The notes under the pieces are model-generated. The model was not told where the DNA came from, did not search any database, and saw only the letters and a program-made list of their open reading frames with translations. A program made the translations under genes and the position numbers. Positions 33,053 to 42,200 of a stretch of DNA of 64,000 bases are shown here, piece by piece. The DNA is taken from the NCBI RefSeq assembly GCF_001421165.1, contig NZ_LMKB01000005.1, positions 669,631 through 733,630 of the forward strand, given 5' to 3'. Position 1 is the first letter of the stretch. Each line of letters opens with the position of its first letter. The stretch comes from Frigoribacterium sp. Leaf8 (GTDB lineage: Bacteria; Actinomycetota; Actinomycetes; Actinomycetales; Microbacteriaceae).

Positions 33053-34621
33053 GCCGCGTCCGAGCATCTTCTGCAGCGACGCGAGTTCTTCGGGTGAGGG
33101 CGCCGCGCCACCCGCGGCGGCCCCGCCGCCGCCGAGCCCGAAGCCCGAGCCGCCCGGAGCCGAGGACGCCGACCTGGCACTCGTGGTGAGGGCGGCGTTC
33201 TGTGCGGCACGCTTGGCCGGGTTGCCGGCCTTTGAGCCCTTCTTCTTGGGCTGCGCCTTCTTGCCGGCGTACGAGGCCCCGGGGATCGGCCCCATGCCGG
33301 GCACCTGGGGCACGCCGCCCTTGGCGACGGTCTTCATCATCTTCGACGCCTGCTCGAAGCGCTGGACGAGCTGGTTGACGTCGGTGACCGTCATGCCCGA
33401 ACCGCGGGCGATGCGGAGGCGACGCGAGCCGTTGAGCAGCTTGGGCATCGCTCGCTCTTGCTTGGTCATCGACTGGATGATCGCCTCGGTGCGGACGATC
33501 TCGCGTTCGTCGAAGTTCTCGAGTTGCTCGCGCATGCCCTTGGCACCCGGCAGCATCCCGAGCATGCCCTTGATCGAACCCATCTTGCGCAGCTGCTGCA
33601 TCTGCGTGAGGAAGTCGTCGAGCGTGAAGGAGTCGGTCGCGATCTTCTGCGCGACCGCCATCGCCTCTTCTTCGTCGAAGGCCTGCTGGGCCTGCTCGAT
33701 GAGCGAGAGGATGTCGCCGAGGTCGAGGATGCGGCTCGCCATGCGGTCGGGGTGGAACGGCTCGAAGTCGTCGAGCGACTCGCCCGTCGAGGCGAACATG
33801 ATGGGGCGGCCGGTGACCGAGGCCACGCTGAGTGCGGCACCACCGCGGGCGTCTCCGTCGAGCTTGGAGAGCACGACGCCGGTGAAGTCCACCCCGTCTT
33901 GGAAGGCCTTGGCGGTCGCGACGGCGTCCTGACCGATCATCGCGTCGATGACGAAGAGCACCTCGTCGGGATCGACCGCCTTGCGGATGTTCGCGGCCTG
34001 CTTCATGAGCTCGGCGTCGACGCCGAGACGGCCGGCCGTGTCGACGATGACGGTGTCGTACTGCTTGTCGCGGGCGTACTTGATGGCCTGCTTCGCGACT
34101 TTGACGGGGTCGCCGACGCCGTTGCCCGGCTCGGGCGCGAAGACGTGGGCACCGGCCTGCTCACCGACGACCTGCAGCTGCGTCACCGCGTTGGGGCGCT
34201 GGAGGTCGGCCGCCACGAGCATGGGCGTGTGGCCGTCCTTCGCGAGCCACTTGGCCAGCTTGCCCGCGAGGGTCGTCTTGCCGGCACCCTGGAGGCCCGC
34301 GAGCATGATCACGGTCGGCGGGTTCTTCGCGAACTCGAGCCGGCGCTGCTGACCACCGAGGATCTGCACCAGTTCTTCGTTGACGATCTGGACGACCTGC
34401 TGCGCCGGGTTCAGGGCCTTGCTGACCTCGTCGCCGAGGGCGCGGTCGCGGACCGTGTTCGTGAAGGCCTTGACGACGTCGAACGCGACGTCGGCGTCGA
34501 GCAGGGCACGACGGATCTCACGCACGGTGCCGTCGACGTCGGCGGGGCTCAGCTTGCCCTTGTTGCGGAGGTTCTTGAACGTTTCCGCGAGGCGGTCGGA
34601 GAGGGTTCCAAAAGTGGCCAT
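33050..34621 (-). CDS. ffh: Signal recognition particle protein
   Basis: Ffh with 4.5S RNA targets nascent membrane proteins to FtsY. The 523-residue protein has an N domain, a G domain with GLQGAGKTTLAGKLAKWL (G1), DTAGRLGVDAELM (G3) and KLDGDARGG (G4), and a Met-rich M domain (about 325-430). The C-terminal tail is Lys/Gly/Ser-rich and low in complexity. ATG 34621 lies 9 nt after TAAGAT with no ribosome site, so its mRNA may be nearly leaderless. Confidence 0.98.
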   Translation of the reverse strand: MATFGTLSDRLAETFKNLRNKGKLSPADVDGTVREIRRALLDADVAFDVVKAFTNTVRDRALGDEVSKALNPAQQVVQIVNEELVQILGGQQRRLEFAKNPPTVIMLAGLQGAGKTTLAGKLAKWLAKDGHTPMLVAADLQRPNAVTQLQVVGEQAGAHVFAPEPGNGVGDPVKVAKQAIKYARDKQYDTVIVDTAGRLGVDAELMKQAANIRKAVDPDEVLFVIDAMIGQDAVATAKAFQDGVDFTGVVLSKLDGDARGGAALSVASVTGRPIMFASTGESLDDFEPFHPDRMASRILDLGDILSLIEQAQQAFDEEEAMAVAQKIATDSFTLDDFLTQMQQLRKMGSIKGMLGMLPGAKGMREQLENFDEREIVRTEAIIQSMTKQERAMPKLLNGSRRLRIARGSGMTVTDVNQLVQRFEQASKMMKTVAKGGVPQVPGMGPIPGASYAGKKAQPKKKGSKAGNPAKRAAQNAALTTSARSASSAPGGSGFGLGGGGAAAGGAAPSPEELASLQKMLGRG

Positions 34622-34630
34622 GGTGCGCCC

Positions 34631-34636
34631 ATCTTA
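34631..34636 (-). promoter_or_regulatory. Candidate -10 of ffh
   Basis: TAAGAT on the minus strand, 9 nt before the ffh ATG. It implies a leader of at most a few bases. Confidence 0.45.
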
Positions 34637-34689
34637 ACCGACCGTCGGCCTCCTGTGCTGCGTGGCCGCGCCTCCTCGGTCCGTCGTTG

Positions 34690-34719
34690 TTGTACCGAGT
34701 GCATCAATGGGCTTAGCCT
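34690..34719 (+). promoter_or_regulatory. lipB-lipA promoter
   Basis: TTGTAC (34690-34695), an 18-bp spacer and TAGCCT (34714-34719) form a -35/-10 pair. The GTG of lipB is 6 nt after the -10, so the transcript should be leaderless. Confidence 0.6.
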
Positions 34720-34725
34720 CGGCGT

Positions 34726-35409
34726 GTGACCACGACGCGACGCACGGGCCTCACGGGCCCGCCACTCGACTACGACGAGGGCCTGCGCCTGCAGCGCGAG
34801 CTGCACGCCGACGTCGTGGCCGGCCGGCTGGACTCGGCCCTCGTCCTCTGCCAGCACCCGTCGGTGTACACGGCGGGCACGCGGACGCAGCCCGCCGACC
34901 TGCCGCGCGACGGCTCCCCCGTGACCCGGGTGGACCGCGGCGGACGCATCACGTGGCACGGCCCCGGCCAGCTCGTGGCGTACCCGATCGTGCGCCTGCC
35001 CGAACCGCTGGACGTCGTCGCCCACGTCCGGGCGCTCGAGGCGTGCCTGATCGCCGTGTGCTCGGGCGTCGGGGTGTCGGCCGTCCGCGTCGAGGGGCGC
35101 AGCGGCGCCTGGGTGCGCGGACCGCTCGGCGACGAGAAGGTCGCGGCGGTCGGCGTGCGGGTCGCCGAGGGAGTGACGATGCACGGCGTCGCCCTCAACT
35201 GCGACGCCGACCTGTCGTCGTACGCCGGGATCGTGCCCTGCGGCATCACCGACGCCGGCGTGACCAGCCTGACCCGCGCCTCCGGGAGGCGCGTGGCCGT
35301 GACCGACGTCGCGGACGCCCTCGAGACCTCCCTGACCGCCTACCTGACCAGCCTCGAGACCGCCGGCCGCGTGCCGGCCCGACCCGACCCCGTGGGAGCC
35401 CACCGATGA
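34726..35409 (+). CDS. lipB: Octanoyl-(acyl-carrier-protein)-protein N-octanoyltransferase
   Basis: LipB moves octanoyl from ACP to lipoyl-accepting proteins. The 227-residue protein contains [16 protein letters not shown], the lysine region [12 protein letters not shown] and the catalytic Cys in [18 protein letters not shown] 34726 has a TANNNT box 6 nt upstream. lipA overlaps its stop by 4 nt. A CGCGCCTCC-G-GGAGGCGCG inverted pair lies inside the gene (35275-35293). Confidence 0.96.
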   Translation: MTTTRRTGLTGPPLDYDEGLRLQRELHADVVAGRLDSALVLCQHPSVYTAGTRTQPADLPRDGSPVTRVDRGGRITWHGPGQLVAYPIVRLPEPLDVVAHVRALEACLIAVCSGVGVSAVRVEGRSGAWVRGPLGDEKVAAVGVRVAEGVTMHGVALNCDADLSSYAGIVPCGITDAGVTSLTRASGRRVAVTDVADALETSLTAYLTSLETAGRVPARPDPVGAHR

Positions 35410-36392
35410 CGACGACCGCCCCCGAGGGACGACGCCTGCTGCGCGTCGAGGCCCGCAACGCCGAGACCCCGATCGAGAAGAAGCCGACCTGGATCAGGAC
35501 GACCGCGAGGCAGGGCCCCGAGTACCGCGCCCTGACCGAGCTCGTGGTCGACAAGAAGCTGCACACGGTCTGCCAGGAGGCCGGCTGCCCGAACATCTTC
35601 GAGTGCTGGGAGGACCGCGAGGCCACGTTCCTGATCGGCGGCTCGCAGTGCACGCGGCGCTGCGACTTCTGTCAGATCGACACGGGCAGGCCGAGCCCGA
35701 TCGACCGCCGCGAGCCCCTCTCGGTCGCCGAGTCGGTGCGCGAGATGGGGCTGCGCTACGCGACCGTGACAGGCGTCGCGCGCGACGACCTCGACGACGG
35801 AGGCGCGTGGCTCTACGCCGAGACCATCCGTCGCATCCACGAGCTGAACCCGGGCACGGGGGTCGAGATCCTCGTCCCCGACTTCAACGGTCGCCCCGAC
35901 CTGCTCGCGCAGGTCTTCGACGCCCGTCCCGAGGTCTTCGCCCACAACGTCGAGACCGTGCCGCGCATCTTCAAGCGCATCCGCCCCGCGTTCACCTTCG
36001 AGCGGTCGCTCGACGTCATCCGGCAGGGGCACGACGCCGGCCTAGTCACCAAGTCGAACCTCATCCTCGGCATGGGCGAGGATCGCGACGAGGTGATCGA
36101 CGCCCTCGAGCGCCTGAGGGAGGCGCACACCGACGTCATCACGCTGACCCAGTACCTGCGTCCCAGCCCGCGACACCTGCCGGTGGCGCGATGGGTGCAC
36201 CCGGACGAGTTCGTCGACTTCCGGGAGATCGCGGAGGACATGGGGTTCAGCGGCGTGCTGGCCGGGCCGCTCGTGCGCTCGTCGTACCGGGCGGGCCGCC
36301 TCTGGGCGAGGGCGACCGAGGCGCGGGGCGAGGTCGCGCCCGAGGCCCTGCGACACCTGCTCGAGGCCGGGGCCGGGCGCCAGGCCGTGTGA
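35406..36392 (+). CDS. lipA: Lipoyl synthase
   Basis: LipA is a radical-SAM enzyme that inserts two sulfurs into octanoyl-proteins. The 328-residue protein has the auxiliary cluster motif [12 protein letters not shown] and the radical-SAM cluster motif [10 protein letters not shown], plus the late SSYRAG region that ligates the auxiliary cluster through Ser. ATG 35406 overlaps the lipB stop (ATGA), so it is coupled. It ends 20 bp from the convergent ftsY stop, with no hairpin between. Confidence 0.97.
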   Translation: MTTTAPEGRRLLRVEARNAETPIEKKPTWIRTTARQGPEYRALTELVVDKKLHTVCQEAGCPNIFECWEDREATFLIGGSQCTRRCDFCQIDTGRPSPIDRREPLSVAESVREMGLRYATVTGVARDDLDDGGAWLYAETIRRIHELNPGTGVEILVPDFNGRPDLLAQVFDARPEVFAHNVETVPRIFKRIRPAFTFERSLDVIRQGHDAGLVTKSNLILGMGEDRDEVIDALERLREAHTDVITLTQYLRPSPRHLPVARWVHPDEFVDFREIAEDMGFSGVLAGPLVRSSYRAGRLWARATEARGEVAPEALRHLLEAGAGRQAV

Positions 36393-36412
36393 CCCGTGCC
36401 CGCCGGGGCTCG

Positions 36413-37282
36413 CTACGCGATGAGGTTCTGGACGAACACGTGCGGCGTGAAGCCCGTGAGGTCGCCGATGCCTTCGCCCTGCCCGACCAGCTTGATCGGG
36501 ATGCCCGTCTGTTCTTGCACCGCGAGGACGAAGCCGCCGCGGGCCGAACCGTCGAGCTTCGTCAGCACGAGGCCCGTGACCCCGGCGTGCTCGATGAAGG
36601 CCTGCGCCTGGGCGAGGCCGTTCTGACCCGTCGTCGCGTCGAGCACGAGCAGCACCTCGGCGATCTCGGTCTGCTTCTCGACGACGCGCTTGATCTTGCC
36701 GAGCTCGTCCATCAGGCCCGACTTCGTCTGCAGGCGCCCGGCGGTGTCGATCAGGACGATCTCGATGCCCTCGCGCATGGCGAGCTCGACCGTCTGGAAC
36801 GCCACGGACGCGGGGTCCTGCCCCTGTTGCTGCGGGCGGACGATGCGCGCCCCCGCCCGATCGGCCCAGGTCGCGACCTGCTCGACGGCCGCGGCCCGGA
36901 ACGTGTCGGCCGCGCCCACGACGACCGAGCGGTCGTAGTTGCGGAGGAACTTGGCGAACTTGCCGATGGTGGTCGTCTTGCCGACGCCGTTGACGCCGAC
37001 CATGAGCACGACGGCGGGTCGCGCGCTGAGCTTCAGGGTCGAGTCGAGCTTGGAGAGGCGCTCTTCGAGGGTCTCGCGCAGCATGCGCTTGAGGTCGGCG
37101 GGGTCGGTGGTCGAGTAGCGCTGCACCTTCGCCTGCAGGTCGTCGATGATCTGCTCGGTCACGTCCGGGCCGAAGTCGGCGCCGATCAAGGCGGCCTCGA
37201 GGTCGTCCCACGTGGTCTCGTCGATCGTCTTCTTGGCGAACATGCCACGGAGGGCACCGGAGAGGGACCAGGGAGAAGCCAT
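36413..37282 (-). CDS. ftsY: Signal recognition particle receptor FtsY
   Basis: FtsY docks the SRP-ribosome complex at the membrane. The 289-residue protein consists of the N domain (about 1-85) and G domain with GVNGVGKTTTIGKFA, DTAGRLQTKSGLMDEL and KLDGSARGG. It lacks the long acidic A domain found in many FtsY proteins. ATG 37282 is chosen because TATGCT lies exactly 7 nt upstream; an ATG inside that hexamer (37294) is then the -10 and not the start. Confidence 0.96.
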   Translation of the reverse strand: MASPWSLSGALRGMFAKKTIDETTWDDLEAALIGADFGPDVTEQIIDDLQAKVQRYSTTDPADLKRMLRETLEERLSKLDSTLKLSARPAVVLMVGVNGVGKTTTIGKFAKFLRNYDRSVVVGAADTFRAAAVEQVATWADRAGARIVRPQQQGQDPASVAFQTVELAMREGIEIVLIDTAGRLQTKSGLMDELGKIKRVVEKQTEIAEVLLVLDATTGQNGLAQAQAFIEHAGVTGLVLTKLDGSARGGFVLAVQEQTGIPIKLVGQGEGIGDLTGFTPHVFVQNLIA

Positions 37283-37289
37283 GCGGGCC

Positions 37290-37295
37290 AGCATA
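37290..37295 (-). promoter_or_regulatory. -10 box of leaderless ftsY
   Basis: TATGCT followed by 7 nt and the ATG at 37282 on the minus strand; there is no Shine-Dalgarno. Confidence 0.55.
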
Positions 37296-37332
37296 TTCGG
37301 CCCCGGGCGAGACCGCGGACGTGCAGAGGCTG

Positions 37333-37338
37333 TAAGCT
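37333..37338 (+). promoter_or_regulatory. -10 box of the terC transcript
   Basis: TAAGCT preceded by TG lies about 7 nt before the predicted riboswitch start, giving a 5' end near 37345 and a leader of about 147 nt. Confidence 0.5.
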
Positions 37339-37344
37339 CGCCAG

Positions 37345-37440
37345 GTTGAAGGGGAGTACTCCCACGCGGTGGCGTCGTCAATACGGAAGAGACCGATCTC
37401 GACCCGGTGCACCGGTTCGCAGCCGTCCTGATCAGGACGC
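37345..37440 (+). ncRNA. yybP-ykoY-like manganese riboswitch
   Basis: The leader of terC contains GGGGAGTA (37351-37358) and CGTCAATAC (37376-37384), in the order and rough spacing of the two conserved loop strands of the yybP-ykoY family. It also has internal stems such as CCCGGTGCACCGG. A CGTCC-TGATCA-GGACG hairpin (37424-37439) closes the 3' side. The family senses Mn2+ and typically controls TerC/Alx-type membrane proteins and Mn exporters, which fits the next gene exactly. A covariance-model search would settle it. Confidence 0.75.
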
Positions 37441-37491
37441 GTCGCGAGTGGAGGAGACCTTCGGTACCCGCTGCGTACTGGAGGTACACAC

Positions 37492-38508
37492 ATGGACGTC
37501 CACTTCTTGACCTGGGCGATCACCATCGCCGGCATCATCGGCCTGCTGTTCTTCGACTTCTTCAGTCACGTGCGCACGCCGCACGAGCCGACCATCCGCG
37601 AATCGGCCATCTGGTCGGGCGTCTACATCGGCATCGCCGTCCTGTTCGGCGTCGGGGTCGGCGTCTTCTCGAACTGGACCTTCGGTGGCGAGTACTTCGC
37701 CGGCTACATCACCGAGAAGGCCCTCTCGGTCGACAACCTGTTCGTCTTCCTCATCATCATGACGAGCTTCGCGGTGCCCCGCATCTACCAGCAGAAGGTG
37801 CTGCTCGTCGGCATCGCCATCGCCCTGCTGTCGCGTGGTCTGTTCATCGCGGCGGGCGTCGTGATCATCGAGAACTTCTCGTGGGTCTTCTACCTCTTCG
37901 GCATCCTGCTCTTCTGGCTCGCCTACAGCCAGGTCAAGGGCGGCCACGGCGACGACGAGAAGGACGAGGCGGACAGCAAGCTCATCCGCGCCCTGCGCCG
38001 CGTCATCCCCACCTCGCAGGACTACGACGGCCAGAAGCTGACCACCAAGGTCGACGGCAAGCGCCTCTTCACCCCGCTCTTCCTCGTGATGGTCGCGATC
38101 GGCCTGACCGACGTGCTCTTCGCGCTCGACTCGATCCCGGCCATCTTCGGCCTCACGCAAGAGGCCTACATCGTCTTCACGGCGAACGCGTTCTCGCTGC
38201 TCGGCCTGCGCCAGCTGTACTTCCTCATCTCGGGCCTGCTCGAGCGCCTCGTCTACCTCGCCCAGGGCCTCGCGGTCATCCTCGCCTTCATCGGCGTCAA
38301 GCTGCTGTTCCACGCCCTGCACGTCAACGAGGTGCCGTTCATCAACGGCGGCGAGCCGATCACCTGGATCCCCGAGATCCCGATCTGGTTCTCCCTCGGC
38401 TTCATCGTGCTGACGATCGCCGTCGCGACCGTCGCCAGCCTCGCGAAGACCCGTCGGGACGCCCGCGCGAAGGCCGGCGTCACGGCGAGCACCGACGACG
38501 ACCACTGA
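37492..38508 (+). CDS. TerC family integral membrane protein (Alx-like)
   Basis: The 338-residue protein has eight or nine membrane helices and the TerC signatures EKALSVDNLFVFLII and GLTDVLFALDSIPAIFG, whose acidic residues line the presumed metal path. Members of this family export Mn2+ and help metallate exported proteins. ATG 37492 has GGAGG 7 nt upstream. A leader of the yybP-ykoY type makes manganese-dependent control likely. A hairpin terminator follows. With the next gene it forms a plus-strand insertion between ftsY and smc. Confidence 0.93.
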   Translation: MDVHFLTWAITIAGIIGLLFFDFFSHVRTPHEPTIRESAIWSGVYIGIAVLFGVGVGVFSNWTFGGEYFAGYITEKALSVDNLFVFLIIMTSFAVPRIYQQKVLLVGIAIALLSRGLFIAAGVVIIENFSWVFYLFGILLFWLAYSQVKGGHGDDEKDEADSKLIRALRRVIPTSQDYDGQKLTTKVDGKRLFTPLFLVMVAIGLTDVLFALDSIPAIFGLTQEAYIVFTANAFSLLGLRQLYFLISGLLERLVYLAQGLAVILAFIGVKLLFHALHVNEVPFINGGEPITWIPEIPIWFSLGFIVLTIAVATVASLAKTRRDARAKAGVTASTDDDH

Positions 38509-38513
38509 TCCCC

Positions 38514-38545
38514 CGACGGGCGGTCCCCACCGGGGCCGCCCGTCG
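38514..38545 (+). terminator. Terminator after terC
   Basis: A 10-bp outer stem (38514-38523 with 38536-38545) and a 4-bp CCCC/GGGG inner stem, separated by one bulged T, follow the terC stop by 5 bases. Confidence 0.7.
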
Positions 38546-38594
38546 CCACTCCCCGCGGCACCCCCGCGGCCGCACCACGGAACGGAACACCCCG

Positions 38595-39176
38595 ATGCGC
38601 CTCGAACTCATCCGCCACGGTCAGACCGACTGGAACCTCGCCGACAAGCTCCAGGGCTCCTCGGACATCCCCCTGAACGACACGGGCCGCGGCCAGGCCC
38701 TCGAGGCGGCTCGCCTGCTGGCCGGCGTCGAGTGGAGCGCCATCGTGTCGTCGCCGCTCGGGCGTGCCCGCGAGACCGCGGAGATCATCGCCGCCGAACT
38801 GGGCATCGAGCTGGGTGACGCCTACGACGAACTGATCGAGCGCGACTACGCGTCGCACGAGGGCCGCACCCCCGAGTCGCCGATCCCCGACCAGCCGAAC
38901 GCGGACTACCCCGACATCGAACCGCGGGAGTCGGTCGCGGCCCGCGGCCTCGGCGCCCTCGAGATGATCCGCGACACGCGGCTGCCCCTCGACGGTGACG
39001 ACGCCCACATCGTCGTCGTCTGCCACGGCACGATCATCCGGTTCACCCTCGCCGAGATCCTCGGTCGCGAGGTGCCGCACATCGAGAACGCCGCGGCGAA
39101 CACGGTCGAGTGGGACGGCACCGCCTGGCACGTGCTGAGCATCAACGGCGGGGTCGTCGACACGCCGATCGACTGA
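38595..39176 (+). CDS. Histidine phosphatase family protein
   Basis: The 193-residue protein has the RHGxT motif (LELIRHGQTDWN) with the phosphorylated His, the SSPLGRARETAEII stretch, an acidic acid/base region around ELIERDYAS and the second catalytic His in VVCHGTIIR. Substrates range from phosphoglycerate to phospho-sugars, and this sequence does not tell which. It lies 86 bp after terC behind a terminator. Confidence 0.9.
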   Translation: MRLELIRHGQTDWNLADKLQGSSDIPLNDTGRGQALEAARLLAGVEWSAIVSSPLGRARETAEIIAAELGIELGDAYDELIERDYASHEGRTPESPIPDQPNADYPDIEPRESVAARGLGALEMIRDTRLPLDGDDAHIVVVCHGTIIRFTLAEILGREVPHIENAAANTVEWDGTAWHVLSINGGVVDTPID

Positions 39177-39205
39177 CACCCCGGTGCCCCACGGGGCGCG
39201 ACGAG

Positions 39206-39246
39206 AACGCAGGAGGCGCGGCCACGCAGGTCGCGCCTCCTGCGTT
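39206..39246. terminator. Bidirectional terminator made of two inverted GGAGGCGCG motifs
   Basis: A perfect 15-bp stem (39206-39220 with 39232-39246) lies between the convergent phosphatase and smc genes. Each arm carries one copy of the dispersed motif: GGAGGCGCG at 39212 and its complement at 39232. Confidence 0.85.
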
Positions 39247-39263
39247 TCACGTCGGGGCCGGGC

Positions 39264-42200
39264 TCAGGAGGCGTCGGCGATGTCGCGCTCGGCCGTGCCG
39301 CCCGCGGCGGTGCCGGGCTCGGCGACGACGCGCTGGCCGACGACGGCACTGACCCCGTCCTGACGCATCGAGACGCCGTAGAGCGCGTCGGCGATCTCCA
39401 TCGTGCGCTTCTGGTGCGTGATGACGATCAGTTGGCTCGACTCGCGGAGGTCCTCGAAGATCGTCAACAACCGGCCGAGGTTGGCGTCGTCCAGGGCCGC
39501 CTCGACCTCGTCCATGATGTAGAACGGGCTCGGCCGGGCCTTGAAGATCGCGATCAGCAACGCCACGGCGGCCAACGACCGCTCGCCCCCGGACAGCAGC
39601 GAGAGCCGCTCGATCTTCTTGCCGGCGGGCTTCACCGTCACCTCGATCCCGGTCGCCAGCAGGTCGTCGGGGTCGGTCAGGTGGAGCGAACCGCTGCCCC
39701 CCGGGAAGAGGATCGGGAAGACCCGGTCGAAGGCGGCCTGGGTGTCGGCGAACGCGCTCGCGAAGATGGTCTGCATCTTGTCGTCGATCTCGTCGATGAT
39801 CGTCAGCAGGTCCGCGCGGGTGCCGGTCAGGTCGGAGAGCTGCTCGGTCAGGAAGAGATGGCGCTGCTCGAGCGCCGCGAACTCCTCGAGGGCCAGGGGG
39901 TTCACCCGGCCGAGCCGGGCCAGCTTCTTCTCGGCCACGGCGAGCCGGCGCTGCTGCGTCGCCCGGTCGAAGGGCACGCCCCGAGGAGGCGCGGTGGCGG
40001 TCCCGGCGAGGGGCGCGTCGTCGAGGCCGGCGGCACCGTCGGCTCCCCGGGCGGCACGGCCAGCGCCGTCCCCCGTGGCGTCGTCCTCGCCCGCGGCGCC
40101 GTCCTCGCCCGCGGCGTCGACGTCGACCAGGTCGACCTCGTCGTCCACGGACGGGCGGGTCGCGACCTCGTCGTCGCTCGGCACGAGGACGTGTGGGCCG
40201 TACTCGGCGACGAGGACGTCCTCGACGAGGCCGAGCTCGGAGCCGGCCCGTTCGAGCAGCCCGGACAGGTGAAGAGTCTTCTCGTAGATCTCCATCTCGA
40301 GGCCGTGCACGCTCTCGGTCACGGTGGCGAGCCGGTCGCGCAGCTCGCGCTCGGCTCCGCGGAGCGCCTGCAGCTCGGTGTTCTGCTCGGTCCGGGCCGC
40401 CTCGGCCTCCGCCAGGACCGCGCGCGCCTCGGCCACCGACCGGGCCGCGGCGTCCAGGGTCGGCGGCAGGGCCTCGAGCACGGACGACGTGGCGGCCATC
40501 TGGCGATGCCGCACCACCGTCTGACGGGCCTGGAGTTCGGCGGCCGCCCGCTGCTCGTCGAGTTGTCGCTGCAGGGCCTCGGCCCGGGCGATCTCGGCCC
40601 GGACCCGTTCGCGGACGGTCTCGAGGGCGATGCGGCGCTCGGTCTCGACGGCGCGCGCCGTCTCGACCTCGGCCAGCAGGCCGTCGCGCGCCGACGCGTC
40701 GAGCAGCGGACGCGGGCGGGCGGCGTGTTCGTCGTGGGCGGCCGCCGCGGCGTCGACGGCGCGGCTCGCGGCGTCGACGGCCTCGACCGACGCGTCGAGC
40801 GCGACCGAGAGCCGATCGACCTCGGCCTCGGCGGCCTCGACCCGGGCACGCAGACGACCGAGCTGCTGCCCGTGGGAGGTGACCCGCGCCTCCTCGTCCC
40901 GGGCGGCGGCCGCTGCCTCTTTCGCTCGGGTACGCGTCGTGGCGAGCCGTTCCCGGAGCTCGGCGAGCCCGGGAGCGAGCCGCTCGATCTCGGTGGCCAC
41001 GCCGGTGAGCCGCTCGGCGGCCGCATCGCGCTCGGCGACGAGCTCGAGACGCGACCGCTCGACGCCCGACCCGCCGCGCAGCACGTAGTCGGTCAGCACC
41101 TCGCCGGCCCGCGTGATGACGGTCACGGGGATCGGGTGGCCGGCGAGTGCCCGCCAGGCCGAGCGAGCGACCGCGAGGTCGTCGGCCACGACGGTGGCGG
41201 CCAGCAGTCCGAGCACCCCGGGAGGCGCGGTGACGACGGCCGTGGCGGCGACGGTCCCGGCCGGGAGATCGACGTCGAGCGTCGACCGGAGCCGCTCGGG
41301 CTCGGCCACGACGACCTCGACCCGACCGAGCTCGGCCTCGGTGGCGTGCGCGACCGCGTCGACGGCGGCCTCGACGTCGTCGGCCAGCACCGAGTCGACC
41401 ACGCTGCCGAGCGCCGCCGCGACGGCGGCCTCGTAGCCGGGACTCACCTGGACGTGCTCGGCCACCAGGCCGCGGATGCCCGGTCGGCCCGCGGCGACCA
41501 GGGCGGCCGTGGCGTCGTTCTGGTCGAGGGCCAGCGAGAGCGCGCTGCGGCGGGCCGCGAGGGCGTCGCGCTCACGCTCGGCCGCGTGCAGGCGGTCGCG
41601 CCGCTCGTCGACGCTCGCCGTGAGGGTCGACAGCTGTTCTTCGGCCTCGGCCTGGACGGCGGCGTGGTCGACGCCGTCGGCGTCGGCCCGCGGGGACCGC
41701 TGCTCGAGCTCGGCGTACTCGGCCCGCCCGGCGTCGCGACGCGCCTCGGCGGCCTCGAGTGCCGCGCGCTGCCGCAGCTGCTCGCCCCGGACGGCCGCGA
41801 GCCCCGACCGTGCCGCCTCGAGGGCGCCGCGCAGGCGGGTCGCCTCGAGGTCGTGCTGCGAGACGAGGACGCTCTGGGCCTGGATCTCGACGTCGAGGGC
41901 GTCGAGGGAGGCCCGGGCCGTGGCCAGGTCGGCCCCGGCCTGCCCCACCGCCGCCTCGGCCTGCGAGACGTCGCCGCGCAGGCGCTCGGCCTCGTCGCGG
42001 GCGTCGGCGACCATGCCCGAGCTGACGGTGGTCGCCACGGCGGGTCGGTCCCCCTGCTGGGCGAGCAGCTGGAGTCGCTGCTGCGCGAGGCTCGACAGGC
42101 TGCGCAGGCGCTCGTGGACCGATTCGAGTCCGAAGACCACCCGGCGGGCCTCGTCGACGGCGTCGCCGACCATGGCCTGCTCGAGGCGGTGCTCGCGCTG

